Shown: positions 25,485 through 34,079 of the stretch, piece after piece
Numbering within the stretch: position 1 is the stretch's first letter
How the letters are laid out: each line of letters begins with the position of its first letter
NCBI RefSeq assembly: GCF_040196175.1
Contig: NZ_JBEFNF010000004.1
Location: 1-64,000 of the forward strand
From: Halospina sp040196175
GTDB taxonomy: Bacteria; Pseudomonadota; Gammaproteobacteria; Pseudomonadales; Oleiphilaceae
Reading direction: 5' to 3'
DNA: 64,000 nt
Made by a program: the position numbers and the translations under genes
Notes under the pieces: generated by a model
Database searches by the model: none
What the model was told of the DNA's origin: nothing
Seen by the model: only the letters and a program-made list of their open reading frames with translations

Positions 25485-26441
25485 CTACTCGATGTTGTAG
25501 TCGAACATAGCGCTGATGGATTCCTCGTTGCAGACCCGGCGAATGGACTCCGCGAGCAGGCCCGACATATCGAGGGAGCGGATTTTATCACACTGAGCAC
25601 CTTTGTCACTCAGCGGAATCGTGTCCGTTACGACGAGCTCATCCAGTCGTGAGGACTGGATATTGTCGATTGCGGGACCGGAGAGAACCGGGTGCACGAT
25701 GTAGGAACGGACGCTGGTGGCACCGTGCTCTTTGAGCGCATTGGCGGCTTTGCACAGAGTGCCGGCGGTGTCGACGATGTCGTCAACAAGGATGCAGGTC
25801 TTATCCTTTACATCACCGATGATGTGCATGACCTGGGAGTCGTTGGCGCGCGGGCGGCGCTTGTCGATGATTGCCAGGTCCGCGTCGAGCAGTTTGGCGA
25901 TGGCACGAGCCCGGACCACGCCGCCGACATCCGGGGAAACGATGACGTAGTCCTCATTGATATGCTGGCGTTCGATGTCGTCCAGCAGTACGGGCGTGGC
26001 ATAGATGTTGTCCACCGGGATGTCGAAGAAGCCTTGAATCTGGTCAGCATGCAGGTCGACGGTCAGAACGCGGTCGATGCCGGCACTGGTGACCATGTCC
26101 GCGACAAGCTTGGCGGTGATGGAGACCCGGCTGGAGCGTGGGCGACGGTCCTGGCGCGCGTACCCGAAGTAGGGCACGACGGCGGTGATGCGTGCCGCTG
26201 AGGCGCGGCGCAGGGCATCCACCATGACCAGTAGCTCCATCAGGTTGTCATTGGTCGGGGCGCAGGTTGACTGCAGGATGAAGACATCACGGCCACGAAC
26301 GTTCTCGTTGAGCTCAACCGTGGTTTCGCCATCGCTGAATTTCGCGACAGTGGCGTCACCGAGCGGGATATTCAGGCGTTTTGAGACATTGCGGGCCAGT
26401 CGGGGATTGGCATTCCCCGCGAACACCATGAGGTTCGACAC
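25485..26441 (-). CDS. prs: Ribose-phosphate pyrophosphokinase
   Basis: The 318-residue enzyme makes PRPP from ribose 5-phosphate and ATP for nucleotide, His and Trp synthesis. It has the FAGNANP start, the RQDRR flexible loop, the DLHADQIQGFF metal site and the PRPP loop DDIVDTAGT. GTG 26441 is chosen: AGAGGG precedes it by 8 bases and the protein then aligns with the family start. The longer frame reads through tRNA-Gln and cannot be real. Confidence 0.95.
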   Translation of the reverse strand: MSNLMVFAGNANPRLARNVSKRLNIPLGDATVAKFSDGETTVELNENVRGRDVFILQSTCAPTNDNLMELLVMVDALRRASAARITAVVPYFGYARQDRRPRSSRVSITAKLVADMVTSAGIDRVLTVDLHADQIQGFFDIPVDNIYATPVLLDDIERQHINEDYVIVSPDVGGVVRARAIAKLLDADLAIIDKRRPRANDSQVMHIIGDVKDKTCILVDDIVDTAGTLCKAANALKEHGATSVRSYIVHPVLSGPAIDNIQSSRLDELVVTDTIPLSDKGAQCDKIRSLDMSGLLAESIRRVCNEESISAMFDYNIE

Positions 26442-26496
26442 GATTGGATCCCTCTGCGGTTCGTCTGAGCTTTCGTGCGGTTCGGAAGGAGGAAGA

Positions 26497-26571
26497 TGGC
26501 TGGGGTGGCAGGATTCGAACCTGCGCGTGACGGGATCAAAACCCGCTGCCTTACCGCTTGGCCACACCCCA
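26497..26571 (-). tRNA. tRNA-Gln (TTG)
   Basis: The 75-base cloverleaf starts UGGGG, as tRNA-Gln does, with anticodon TTG in loop TTTTGAT, T-loop TTCGAAT and encoded CCA. It sits between ispE and prs on the same strand, the conserved ispE-tRNAGln-prs order, and is probably cut out of a longer transcript. Confidence 0.95.
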
Positions 26572-26590
26572 TCTGACTCTTTACCTGGCA

Positions 26591-27439
26591 TCAATCCAGT
26601 TCACCCAGTTGCGTGTACAGTGGAGACCGGTTTCTGCCCTGGGCTATGAAACCGTTGATGCCTGAGGGTATCTTCGCTAATGCGTCAATGGCTGCAGATT
26701 CTGTCTCGAATGGACAAAAAACGCAACCCCCGGTGCCCGTTAATTGGGCTTTTCCGTATCGTTCAAGCCATTCGAAAGCTTGATCCACGGCCGGGTAAAT
26801 TCGCCGCACAACAGGCTCGCAGTCGTTGCTGAGCCCGTCGCTTCCCTCAAAAGCGGTGCGCATTCTGCGTTTTGGTGTGGTACGTGTCAAGTCAGAAGCA
26901 CTAAAAATTTTGCCCGTGCTGACTTCAGCGTCTGGCACGAGCACCAGATACCAATGCTCAGGCGGTAGTACCGGTGTCAACTGCTCACCGACACCTTCAC
27001 CCCAGGCGGCGACGCCATGCACAAATACTGGTACATCCGCCCCAAGCTCAAGTCCCAGGATTGCCAGTTGGGCGCGGCTCAGGCCTGTTTCCCACAGATG
27101 GTTGAGCCCCACGAGGGTGGTGGCTGCATCGGAGCTGCCGCCGCCCAGGCCACCGCCGGCCGGCAGTTGTTTGATGAGTTCGATGGTGGCACCCAGGCCG
27201 GTACCGGTGCGTACCCGCAGGCTTTGGGCGGCGCGTGTGATGAGATTGTCCGCTGCAGGCAGCCAATCAGGGCCGAAGACGACGATTCTGCCATCGTTGC
27301 GGGGTCTGATCCGCAGGTGGTCGCACTGGTCCAGAAACTGGAAAACCGTCTGGAGCTCGTGGTAGCCGTCATCACGGCGTCCGGTAATGTGGAGGAACAG
27401 GTTTAGTTTGGCCGGAGCCGGCAGATTAAGGACCTTCAC
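26591..27439 (-). CDS. ispE: 4-diphosphocytidyl-2-C-methyl-D-erythritol kinase
   Basis: This 282-residue GHMP kinase of the MEP isoprenoid pathway has PAPAKLNLFLHITGRRDDGYHEL and the ATP loop LPAGGGLGGGSSDAATTL. GTG 27439 is chosen: AGGAG lies four bases ahead and the codon overlaps the lolB stop by 4 bases (GTGA). An ATG at 27457 would lengthen the protein by six residues into lolB. Length matches the E. coli enzyme (283). Confidence 0.94.
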   Translation of the reverse strand: MKVLNLPAPAKLNLFLHITGRRDDGYHELQTVFQFLDQCDHLRIRPRNDGRIVVFGPDWLPAADNLITRAAQSLRVRTGTGLGATIELIKQLPAGGGLGGGSSDAATTLVGLNHLWETGLSRAQLAILGLELGADVPVFVHGVAAWGEGVGEQLTPVLPPEHWYLVLVPDAEVSTGKIFSASDLTRTTPKRRMRTAFEGSDGLSNDCEPVVRRIYPAVDQAFEWLERYGKAQLTGTGGCVFCPFETESAAIDALAKIPSGINGFIAQGRNRSPLYTQLGELD

Positions 27440-28071
27440 GGGGCTCCTGGCTCCCACCGTGTGATCACAAGCCTCAGGCGTAGTTCATTGCGCGTTGCGG
27501 TGAGGGCGTGTGGTACCTCGTCGATGCCCGCTAGGGTAGCATAGCGGCCATAGTGGATTTCCCAGCCCTGCTGGCGCAGGTGGCTGACGCGACCCTGTTG
27601 GTCAAAGAACACATCCCCGGGGCTGCTCTGGAGCGGCAGGCCTCGCACCCAGACATAAAGCGCCTCAACGGGGAGTGACCACCCAAGGGTTTCGCGGATC
27701 AGGGCGTCCGGGTCATCAGAGAGGTACTGCTGGCCATCGGAATCTGTGATTGTCAGGAAGGTGGGCGAGCCTTCAAGGCGAACGCTGCCCATGCCCATGA
27801 ACGCCGATGACATCTCGATCAGGAACTGATCGCCGTTCTGGGTCCACTCGCGGATGACCGCTGAGTCATTGCCCTCGTCATGCCGAACGGCCACTTTGCC
27901 CTGCAGCGTCCACTGGTTCAGCGTCCTCAGCTGCGCCTTGCGAGCCTGCCAGCCTTCCGGCTGCTCGCGGGTGAGGCTGTCATCAGGGGGTGGTGCGGGT
28001 GGCGCGGTCATACAGCCCTGGAGTACAAGACCGATGAGTGTCACGCCAAGCAGCCGTACGGCCTTTGTCAT
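27436..28071 (-). CDS. lolB: Outer-membrane lipoprotein receptor LolB
   Basis: The 211-residue lipoprotein has signal peptide and lipobox LQGC. It receives lipoproteins from LolA and inserts them in the outer membrane. The WTLQGKVAVRH opening strand and the VRGLPL-like motif match LolB. Its ATG overlaps the TAA of the TPR gene by one base (TAATG), and it is followed directly by ispE. Confidence 0.93.
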   Translation of the reverse strand: MTKAVRLLGVTLIGLVLQGCMTAPPAPPPDDSLTREQPEGWQARKAQLRTLNQWTLQGKVAVRHDEGNDSAVIREWTQNGDQFLIEMSSAFMGMGSVRLEGSPTFLTITDSDGQQYLSDDPDALIRETLGWSLPVEALYVWVRGLPLQSSPGDVFFDQQGRVSHLRQQGWEIHYGRYATLAGIDEVPHALTATRNELRLRLVITRWEPGAP

Positions 28072-29879
28072 TACAGGGCCTCCGGCTGGAGGTCGAGCGC
28101 TTCAAGGATCTCAAGGAGTGGTCCCAGGGCGTCAGTGTTCTCCGTTTCATCCAGGGTGCGGCGCCAGAGTGCGCGCGCTTCGTCCCGACGCTCCGCTGCC
28201 CAGAGCACGCGCCCGAGGTGAGCCGCAATCTCCGGGTCCTGGAGACGTTCGTAGGCATCTCCAAGATATGTCAGTGCCTTTTCATACTCGCCCAGGTGAT
28301 AGTGCAGCCAGCCGGCGCTGTCGAGAATGGCTGGGTTCTCCGGGTCGAGTTCCAGCGCCTGCATGATGAGCTGTTTCGCTTCATCGTAACGCTCAGTGTG
28401 CACCGTCAGGGTATAGCCCAGCGCGTTCAGGGCTACGGCATTTTCCGGCTCCGCTTCAAGCACTTTGCGCAGATCGGATTCCATACCTTCGATATCGCCG
28501 GTCTGCTCGCGGAGCATGGCACGGGTGTAGCGGATCTCGGTGTTATCAGGGTTGTTTTCCAGTGCATTGGTGGCAACTTGCAGCGCTTTGTCTGTATGCC
28601 CCAGATCCAGAAGCAGGTTGATCTCCATCTGCCACAGGCGTGCTTTCTGATCCGGCAGCTGGGAGCGCAGGTTCGCAAGGTTGTTGCGGACTGCTTCCAT
28701 TTCACCTTTCTCGGCGCGCAGGTAACTGGCACGCGCCAGGGCCTGGAAGAAATGGTTGCCGCTTTGCACCTGGCTGTAATGATGCAGCGCTTCATTGGGG
28801 TTGTCGCGTTTGTCCGCGAGCCGCCCAAGATAGAAGTGTGCCTGATTGGTGTGGACACCCTCTGTCAGCAACTTGTTCAAATGGGTCCGGGCTGTATCCA
28901 GGTGATTGTTCTCCAGTGCCACCAGTGCCCGTGACAGCCTGAGTCCGGTGGCCTGCGGGAAACGTTCCATAAGCCCTTCGAACTCGTCCTCCGCGGCCTG
29001 CAGCTTACCCTCATTCACCAATACACGGGCGTAGAGCGTGCCCAGACGGCGATTGTCCGGGAAGCGCCGGGCCTGCTCGCGCAGGTAGTCAAGGGCTTGT
29101 TCGCTGCGCTCCAGATCATGCAACAGCTTGCCCTTGAGAGTGACGGCCGGCTGGTAGTTGTCTTTCTTTGCCAGCAGCGAATCGGTCAGCTCCAGCGCGC
29201 GCTCGCTGTTACCGGTGTTGTCATTGAGCAGAGCCAGGCTGTAAGTGAGGGGCGTGGTATCCGGGTGACGCTCATGCAGTTGCCGATAAAGCTCCAGCAT
29301 CTGCTGCTGTTTTTCAGCCGGCAGGGCCCGCGCCTGATTGGCGAGAGTGTCAAACTGCGTGTCGCCGCCCTGCTCGTGGAGTGTTTCCATGTAGGCGAGT
29401 GCCTGCTCCAGATTGGATTCACGCAGTTCTGCCAGTGCCGCGATGCGCAGCGCTTGGGGGTGGTTGGGTTCCACCTTAAGCCAGACCCCGGCGATCTGGC
29501 GCTGGGCATTGGTGGCATCCAGCGCTTGGGCAATCTGCATAGCGCGGCGTATGACGCCTGGATCCCGGGTGTCGGCAGCGGATTGGGCATAGTTCATGAG
29601 GGTGACGTCGTAGCGGCCCCGCTGCGCCGCCAGCTCCGCACTGAGAAGAGCAAAGAGAACGTCGGGCGGAAAGTCCCGGTATTCGACCTCTTCTGAATCC
29701 ATGACGGCGGATTCCACGGATTCTTTAACCGACTCGTCGGAGCCACTCTCAGGTGCGTCGGCCGGCTCGTTGGAGACAGACGCGTCGCCGCCATCAGGAT
29801 CGGTGGCCAGGCTGGAGCAGCCACCCAGAATCAGAGCCAGAGCAAGGACGGGAAGATGGAGCCAGGCGTGTTTCTGCAT
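28071..29879 (-). CDS. Tetratricopeptide-repeat lipoprotein upstream of lolB
   Basis: The 602-residue precursor has a signal peptide with lipobox LGGC, a charged linker, then about a dozen TPR units covering most of the chain (for example ALNALGYTL and ILDSAGWLHYHLGEYEKAL near the end). It corresponds to the TPR protein that sits before lolB in Pseudomonas (PA4667-like). It probably scaffolds envelope complexes; the partner is unknown. ATG 29879 is chosen because the signal peptide begins there; the ribosome site is weak. The gene is divergent from hemA. Confidence 0.87.
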   Translation of the reverse strand: MQKHAWLHLPVLALALILGGCSSLATDPDGGDASVSNEPADAPESGSDESVKESVESAVMDSEEVEYRDFPPDVLFALLSAELAAQRGRYDVTLMNYAQSAADTRDPGVIRRAMQIAQALDATNAQRQIAGVWLKVEPNHPQALRIAALAELRESNLEQALAYMETLHEQGGDTQFDTLANQARALPAEKQQQMLELYRQLHERHPDTTPLTYSLALLNDNTGNSERALELTDSLLAKKDNYQPAVTLKGKLLHDLERSEQALDYLREQARRFPDNRRLGTLYARVLVNEGKLQAAEDEFEGLMERFPQATGLRLSRALVALENNHLDTARTHLNKLLTEGVHTNQAHFYLGRLADKRDNPNEALHHYSQVQSGNHFFQALARASYLRAEKGEMEAVRNNLANLRSQLPDQKARLWQMEINLLLDLGHTDKALQVATNALENNPDNTEIRYTRAMLREQTGDIEGMESDLRKVLEAEPENAVALNALGYTLTVHTERYDEAKQLIMQALELDPENPAILDSAGWLHYHLGEYEKALTYLGDAYERLQDPEIAAHLGRVLWAAERRDEARALWRRTLDETENTDALGPLLEILEALDLQPEAL

Positions 29880-29972
29880 CTCGAACCCACTACGGTGAAA
29901 GGCTTTCAATAATGGCACAGCGCGGTCGATACCCCCAAGGGCGTATAGCCGCATCAGTAGCACTGAGGCGTG

Positions 29973-30000
29973 TCGACCGTTACACTAGGCAGCGTATAGT
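29973..30000 (+). promoter_or_regulatory. Probable hemA promoter
   Basis: TCGACC (29973-29978), 16-base spacer and TATAGT (29995-30000), giving a start about 17 bases before the hemA ATG. The short leader and the divergent TPR gene fit this place. Confidence 0.45.
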
Positions 30001-30023
30001 TACAGGGGGCTGAATACCAGTCT

Positions 30024-31373
30024 ATGGCGTTGTGGGTTCTGGGCATCAACCATCGCACGGCAAGTGTGGAAAAACGCGAGCGTGTCTCGATCCCGGAGAG
30101 CGAGATCGCGTCGGCGCTGCAGAATGCGTTACACCTTCCCGGTATGCAGGAGTTGGCTGTCATGTCGACCTGCAACCGCACCGAGTTCTACGTGGTCGGC
30201 GACGAGCACTCTTCTCGCCAGGCCCTGGAGGAGTGGTGGGGGGCATGGCTGGACGTGGAGTCCGAAAGCTTCGAGGAATGCCTCTACGTGCATGAAGACC
30301 AGCATGCTGCCCGGCATGTGATGCGGGTGGCTTGTGGCCTGGATTCCATGGTGCTGGGTGAGCCGCAGGTGCTGGGTCAGGTCAAGGAAGCCTATAATCA
30401 GGCCCATGCCGCCGGTACGACAGGAACCGTCCTGTCGCGTCTGTTTGAACATGCTTTTTCTGTGGCCAAGCGTGTGCGAACGGACACTGCCATTGGTGAG
30501 AATCCGGTTTCCGTCGCCTATGCGGCGGTATCCATGGCGCGCCATATCTTCTCTGATATGCGTCGTAAATCGGCACTGCTGATCGGGGCGGGTGAAACCA
30601 TGGAGCTGGTGGCCCAGCATCTGGCCCAGGCCGGCGTTGGTGATATGACGGTGGGCAACCGTTCCATCGAACGCGCTGAGCAGCTGGCCTTGCGCTTTGA
30701 GGGCAGGGCGGTCACGCTTTCCGCAGTGCCGGATGAGCTGCCGGCGGTGGACATCGTGATCGCCTCTACCGGCAGCCAGCTGCCCATTCTTGGTAAAGGG
30801 GCTGTGGAAAAGGCTGTTCGCCGGCGTAAGCACAAGCCCATATTCATGGTGGATCTGGCCGTGCCCCGTGATATCGAGCCGGAAGTGGGGAGTCTGAACG
30901 ACATTTTTCTGTACACGGTGGACGATCTCCACAGCGTCATCGAAGAAAATCGCCAATCCCGTGAGGGCGCGGCGGAGGAGGCGGAACACCTGGTTCAGGA
31001 GGGGGCCTCGGAGTTTATGTACCAGTTGCGGGCACTGGATGCGGTAACCACCCTCAAGCAGTTCCGTGGTGAGGTGGAATCAGTGCGTGACGCGGAACTG
31101 GACAAGGCCCTGCGTTCACTGGCCTCTGGGGGCGACCCTGAGACGCTGCTGCGCAGCATGGCCCGCACGCTTACCAACAAGTTCCTGCACCATCCGACTG
31201 TTCAGGTTCGTAAGGCCACCGCCGAAGGGCGTGTTGAGGTGACCGACTGGCTCCGGGAGCTCCATGGCATGGAGCCCCTCTCTGGTGAGACCGAAAGCTC
31301 TGGCTCCAGTAATGGGTCACACCAGAGCGCGCCAGCCACCCCTACCGAGTCCAGTACCCGGAACCCATCATGA
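30024..31373 (+). CDS. hemA: Glutamyl-tRNA reductase
   Basis: The 449-residue enzyme makes glutamate-1-semialdehyde, the first committed step of haem synthesis by the C5 pathway. GINHRTASVEKRE and the catalytic-Cys motif STCNRTEFY are present, as are the NADPH domain (LLIGAGETMELVAQHL) and dimerisation domain. The last 25 residues are Ser/Thr-rich and family-variable. The stop overlaps prfA by 4 bases, the usual hemA-prfA-prmC operon. Confidence 0.96.
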   Translation: MALWVLGINHRTASVEKRERVSIPESEIASALQNALHLPGMQELAVMSTCNRTEFYVVGDEHSSRQALEEWWGAWLDVESESFEECLYVHEDQHAARHVMRVACGLDSMVLGEPQVLGQVKEAYNQAHAAGTTGTVLSRLFEHAFSVAKRVRTDTAIGENPVSVAYAAVSMARHIFSDMRRKSALLIGAGETMELVAQHLAQAGVGDMTVGNRSIERAEQLALRFEGRAVTLSAVPDELPAVDIVIASTGSQLPILGKGAVEKAVRRRKHKPIFMVDLAVPRDIEPEVGSLNDIFLYTVDDLHSVIEENRQSREGAAEEAEHLVQEGASEFMYQLRALDAVTTLKQFRGEVESVRDAELDKALRSLASGGDPETLLRSMARTLTNKFLHHPTVQVRKATAEGRVEVTDWLRELHGMEPLSGETESSGSSNGSHQSAPATPTESSTRNPS

Positions 31374-32461
31374 AAGAATCCATTGCGCGACGACTCGACC
31401 AGCTGGTGGAGCGTCACGAGGAGATCAGTGCTCTGCTTGCTGATCCCGGCACCATCAGTGACCAGAAGCAGTTCCGTGATCTTTCCCGTGAATTTGCGGA
31501 AATTGAGCCGGTTGTCGAAACCTATCGTGCATACCGGCAGGTCAGGGACAACATGGCTGAAGCTGAGGCACTGCAGGGCGACGGTGATCCGGATATGCGT
31601 GACATGGCTGAAGAAGAGCTCGCCCGGAGCCGCAAAAGACTGGAGGAACTCGAAGCCGAACTGCAGACCCTGATGCTTCCCCGTGACCCCAACGAGCGTA
31701 ACAACGCCTACCTGGAGATCCGGGCCGGTGCCGGCGGCGACGAGGCGGCTCTGTTTGCCGGCGACCTGTTCCGCATGTACTCACGTTACGCTGAAAATCA
31801 GGGGTGGCGGGTGAGCGTGCTCAGCCAGAGCCAGGGCGAGCACGGCGGCTACAAGGAACTGATCGCGCTGGTGGAGGGCGAGGGCGTCTATGGTCAGCTG
31901 CGCTTTGAATCCGGGGGGCATCGTGTCCAGCGCGTGCCCGAGACCGAGTCCCAGGGTCGTATTCACACCTCGGCCTGTACTGTGGCCGTACTGCCGGAAG
32001 TCGACGAACCGGAAGATGTGACCATCGACAAGAACGATCTGCGGGTGGATACCTTCCGAAGCTCCGGCGCTGGCGGCCAGCATGTCAACACCACCGACTC
32101 CGCTATCCGCATTACCCATATTCCCACGGGGCTGGTGATCGAATGTCAGGAGGAGCGTTCCCAGCACAGGAACCGGGACCGGGCGATGAGTTTTCTCCAG
32201 TCCCGTCTTCAGCAAATGGAGCAGGACCGGCGTGAGGCTGAGGAGGCGGATACGCGGCGTAACCTGGTGGGCAGTGGGGATCGCTCCGAGCGCATTCGGA
32301 CCTACAACTTTCCCCAGGGGCGGATGACAGACCACCGCATCAACCTGACGCTGTACCGGCTGGATGACGTGATCCAAGGCAATCTGGGTGAGATCATCGC
32401 AGCCCTCCAGCAGGAACACCAAGCTGATCAGCTCGCGGCTCTGGGAGCGGACTCGGCATGA
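31370..32461 (+). CDS. prfA: Peptide chain release factor 1
   Basis: The 363-residue factor reads UAA and UAG stop codons. The PxT codon-recognition tripeptide is PET at 190-192, and the catalytic GGQ is at 235-237 in GAGGQHVNTTDSAIRI. The next gene, prmC, encodes the methylase for that glutamine and overlaps by 4 bases. Confidence 0.96.
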   Translation: MKESIARRLDQLVERHEEISALLADPGTISDQKQFRDLSREFAEIEPVVETYRAYRQVRDNMAEAEALQGDGDPDMRDMAEEELARSRKRLEELEAELQTLMLPRDPNERNNAYLEIRAGAGGDEAALFAGDLFRMYSRYAENQGWRVSVLSQSQGEHGGYKELIALVEGEGVYGQLRFESGGHRVQRVPETESQGRIHTSACTVAVLPEVDEPEDVTIDKNDLRVDTFRSSGAGGQHVNTTDSAIRITHIPTGLVIECQEERSQHRNRDRAMSFLQSRLQQMEQDRREAEEADTRRNLVGSGDRSERIRTYNFPQGRMTDHRINLTLYRLDDVIQGNLGEIIAALQQEHQADQLAALGADSA

Positions 32462-33309
32462 GTGGGGCGGATCGGGTTGAGGCACTGCTCGATGACGCCG
32501 CGTGCCGGCTTGAGGCTGCAGGCATGAGTAATGCCGCTGGCGAGGCGCGCATGCTGCTTGCCCATCAGCTCGGCTGCAGTCCCAGCCGTTTCCGCATCTG
32601 GCCTGAAGCGCTGGTGGGAGACGATGACGCCGAAACGTTTCGCACTCTGGTGGCTGCCCGGGCCGGTGGCCGGCCACTCGCTTATATCACGGAAGAATGT
32701 GAGTTCTGGTCGCTACCTCTGAAGGTGACCCCTGCGACCCTGATCCCCAGGCCGGATACTGAAACTCTGGTGGAAGCCGCAATAGCCTGCCCTTTGCCAG
32801 AGGTGGCGCGGGTTCTGGATGTGGGGACCGGCAGCGGCGCGGTGGCCCTGGCTCTGGCGCAGGAGCGCCCTGATTGGTATGTGACCGCCAGTGAAACGTC
32901 GGGTGAGGCCCTGGCTGTTGCTGAGACCAATGCGTCAACCCTTGGGTTGAAGGTTACTTTTGTGGAAGGCGATCTCCTGGCACCTTTTCATGAGACAGAT
33001 GCCTGGGATCTGATTGTCTCCAATCCGCCGTATGTTGCAGCAGATGATCCGCATCTGTGCTGTGGCGATCTGCGTTATGAACCCCAGAGTGCGCTGGCCG
33101 CCGGTGCTGATGGGCTGGATGTGATCCGGCCGCTGGTGGCCGGAGCGCTGCAACGGCTCGCGCCGGGCGGATGGCTGCTGCTGGAACATGGGTATGATCA
33201 GGCACTGGCCATAGCGGCTCTGCTGAAAGAGGCAGGGTTCGGATCCTGTTTTATGCAGCATGACCTGGCCGGGAATCCGCGGGTCAGCGGCGGAAGGCGT
33301 GAGGACTGA
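32458..33309 (+). CDS. prmC: Release factor glutamine methyltransferase
   Basis: The 283-residue SAM-dependent enzyme methylates the GGQ glutamine of RF1 and RF2. It has the SAM loop VLDVGTGSGAVALALA and the substrate motif NPPYV that binds glutamine. An N-terminal helical domain of about 90 residues binds the factor. Length is typical. It overlaps prfA and is followed by moeB after four bases. Confidence 0.95.
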   Translation: MSGADRVEALLDDAACRLEAAGMSNAAGEARMLLAHQLGCSPSRFRIWPEALVGDDDAETFRTLVAARAGGRPLAYITEECEFWSLPLKVTPATLIPRPDTETLVEAAIACPLPEVARVLDVGTGSGAVALALAQERPDWYVTASETSGEALAVAETNASTLGLKVTFVEGDLLAPFHETDAWDLIVSNPPYVAADDPHLCCGDLRYEPQSALAAGADGLDVIRPLVAGALQRLAPGGWLLLEHGYDQALAIAALLKEAGFGSCFMQHDLAGNPRVSGGRRED

Positions 33310-33313
33310 TGGC

Positions 33314-34066
33314 ATGAGCTCACTCACTGATTCGGATCTGCAGCGTTACAGCCGCCAGATCCTGATGCCCGAGTTTGATGTGGCTGGACAGCAGGCCCTG
33401 GCCGACAGCCGTGTGCTGGTTGTGGGCGCTGGTGGGCTGGGTTGCCCGGTGGTGCTCTACCTGGCGGCAGCTGGAATTGGGCACATTGAGCTAGTGGATG
33501 ATGACCATGTGGAGCTGGCCAACCTGCAGCGTCAGATTGCGTTTACTGAAGCGGATATTGGCCATTCCAAGGCGCAAGCACTCGCTGCGCGGGCGATGGC
33601 GCTTAACTCCGGCGTCACGATTGAACCGATTGAGGGGCGGGCGAAACAGCGCTGGCTTTCCCGCGCGGCGACCCGGAATCATCTGGTTCTGGATGCCACC
33701 GACAACTTCCAGACTCGGTTTTCGGTGAACCAGGCGTGCGTGGATGCGGCCGTGCCCCTTGTTTCCGGTGCCGCCATCCGTGCCGAGGGCCAGATTGCGG
33801 TTTTTGACCCCGGCCAGGCCGGCGCTCCCTGCTATCAGTGCCTGTACTCGGATGTGGGCGAGGCCACGCTGAGCTGCTCCGAGTCGGGCGTGATCGGGCC
33901 GCTGGTGGGAATGATAGGCGCGACCCAGGCGATGGAGGCCATTAAGCTGCTGGCGGGTGTAGGTGAGTCGCTCACGGGCCGCCTTCTCCTCCTGGACGCC
34001 TGGCGCATGCAGTGGCGCGAGGTGCGAGTTCCCAGGGATCCCGCCTGCCCCATCTGTGCCAGCTGA
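33314..34066 (+). CDS. moeB: Molybdopterin-synthase adenylyltransferase / ThiF-family activating enzyme
   Basis: The 250-residue E1-like enzyme adenylates the C-terminus of a ubiquitin-like sulfur carrier (MoaD or ThiS). It has RYSRQILMPEFD, the nucleotide loop VGAGGLGCP, a LQRQI adenylation motif and two zinc-binding Cys pairs (CYQC and CPIC). ATG 33314 follows GAGG and gives the family length; the longer frame overlaps prmC. Whether it serves MoaD, ThiS or both cannot be told here, since no partner gene lies nearby. Confidence 0.9.
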   Translation: MSSLTDSDLQRYSRQILMPEFDVAGQQALADSRVLVVGAGGLGCPVVLYLAAAGIGHIELVDDDHVELANLQRQIAFTEADIGHSKAQALAARAMALNSGVTIEPIEGRAKQRWLSRAATRNHLVLDATDNFQTRFSVNQACVDAAVPLVSGAAIRAEGQIAVFDPGQAGAPCYQCLYSDVGEATLSCSESGVIGPLVGMIGATQAMEAIKLLAGVGESLTGRLLLLDAWRMQWREVRVPRDPACPICAS

Positions 34067-34079
34067 CCCTCTGACTGGC

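Noticed and set aside
26442..26594. N-terminal extension of prs.
   Set aside because: It reads through tRNA-Gln and its flanks; the GTG at 26441 with AGAGGG gives the normal family start.
31937..31945. PET instead of PAT/PVT as codon-recognition tripeptide in release factor 1.
   Set aside because: The middle position of PxT is variable in bacterial RF1, so this is ordinary.
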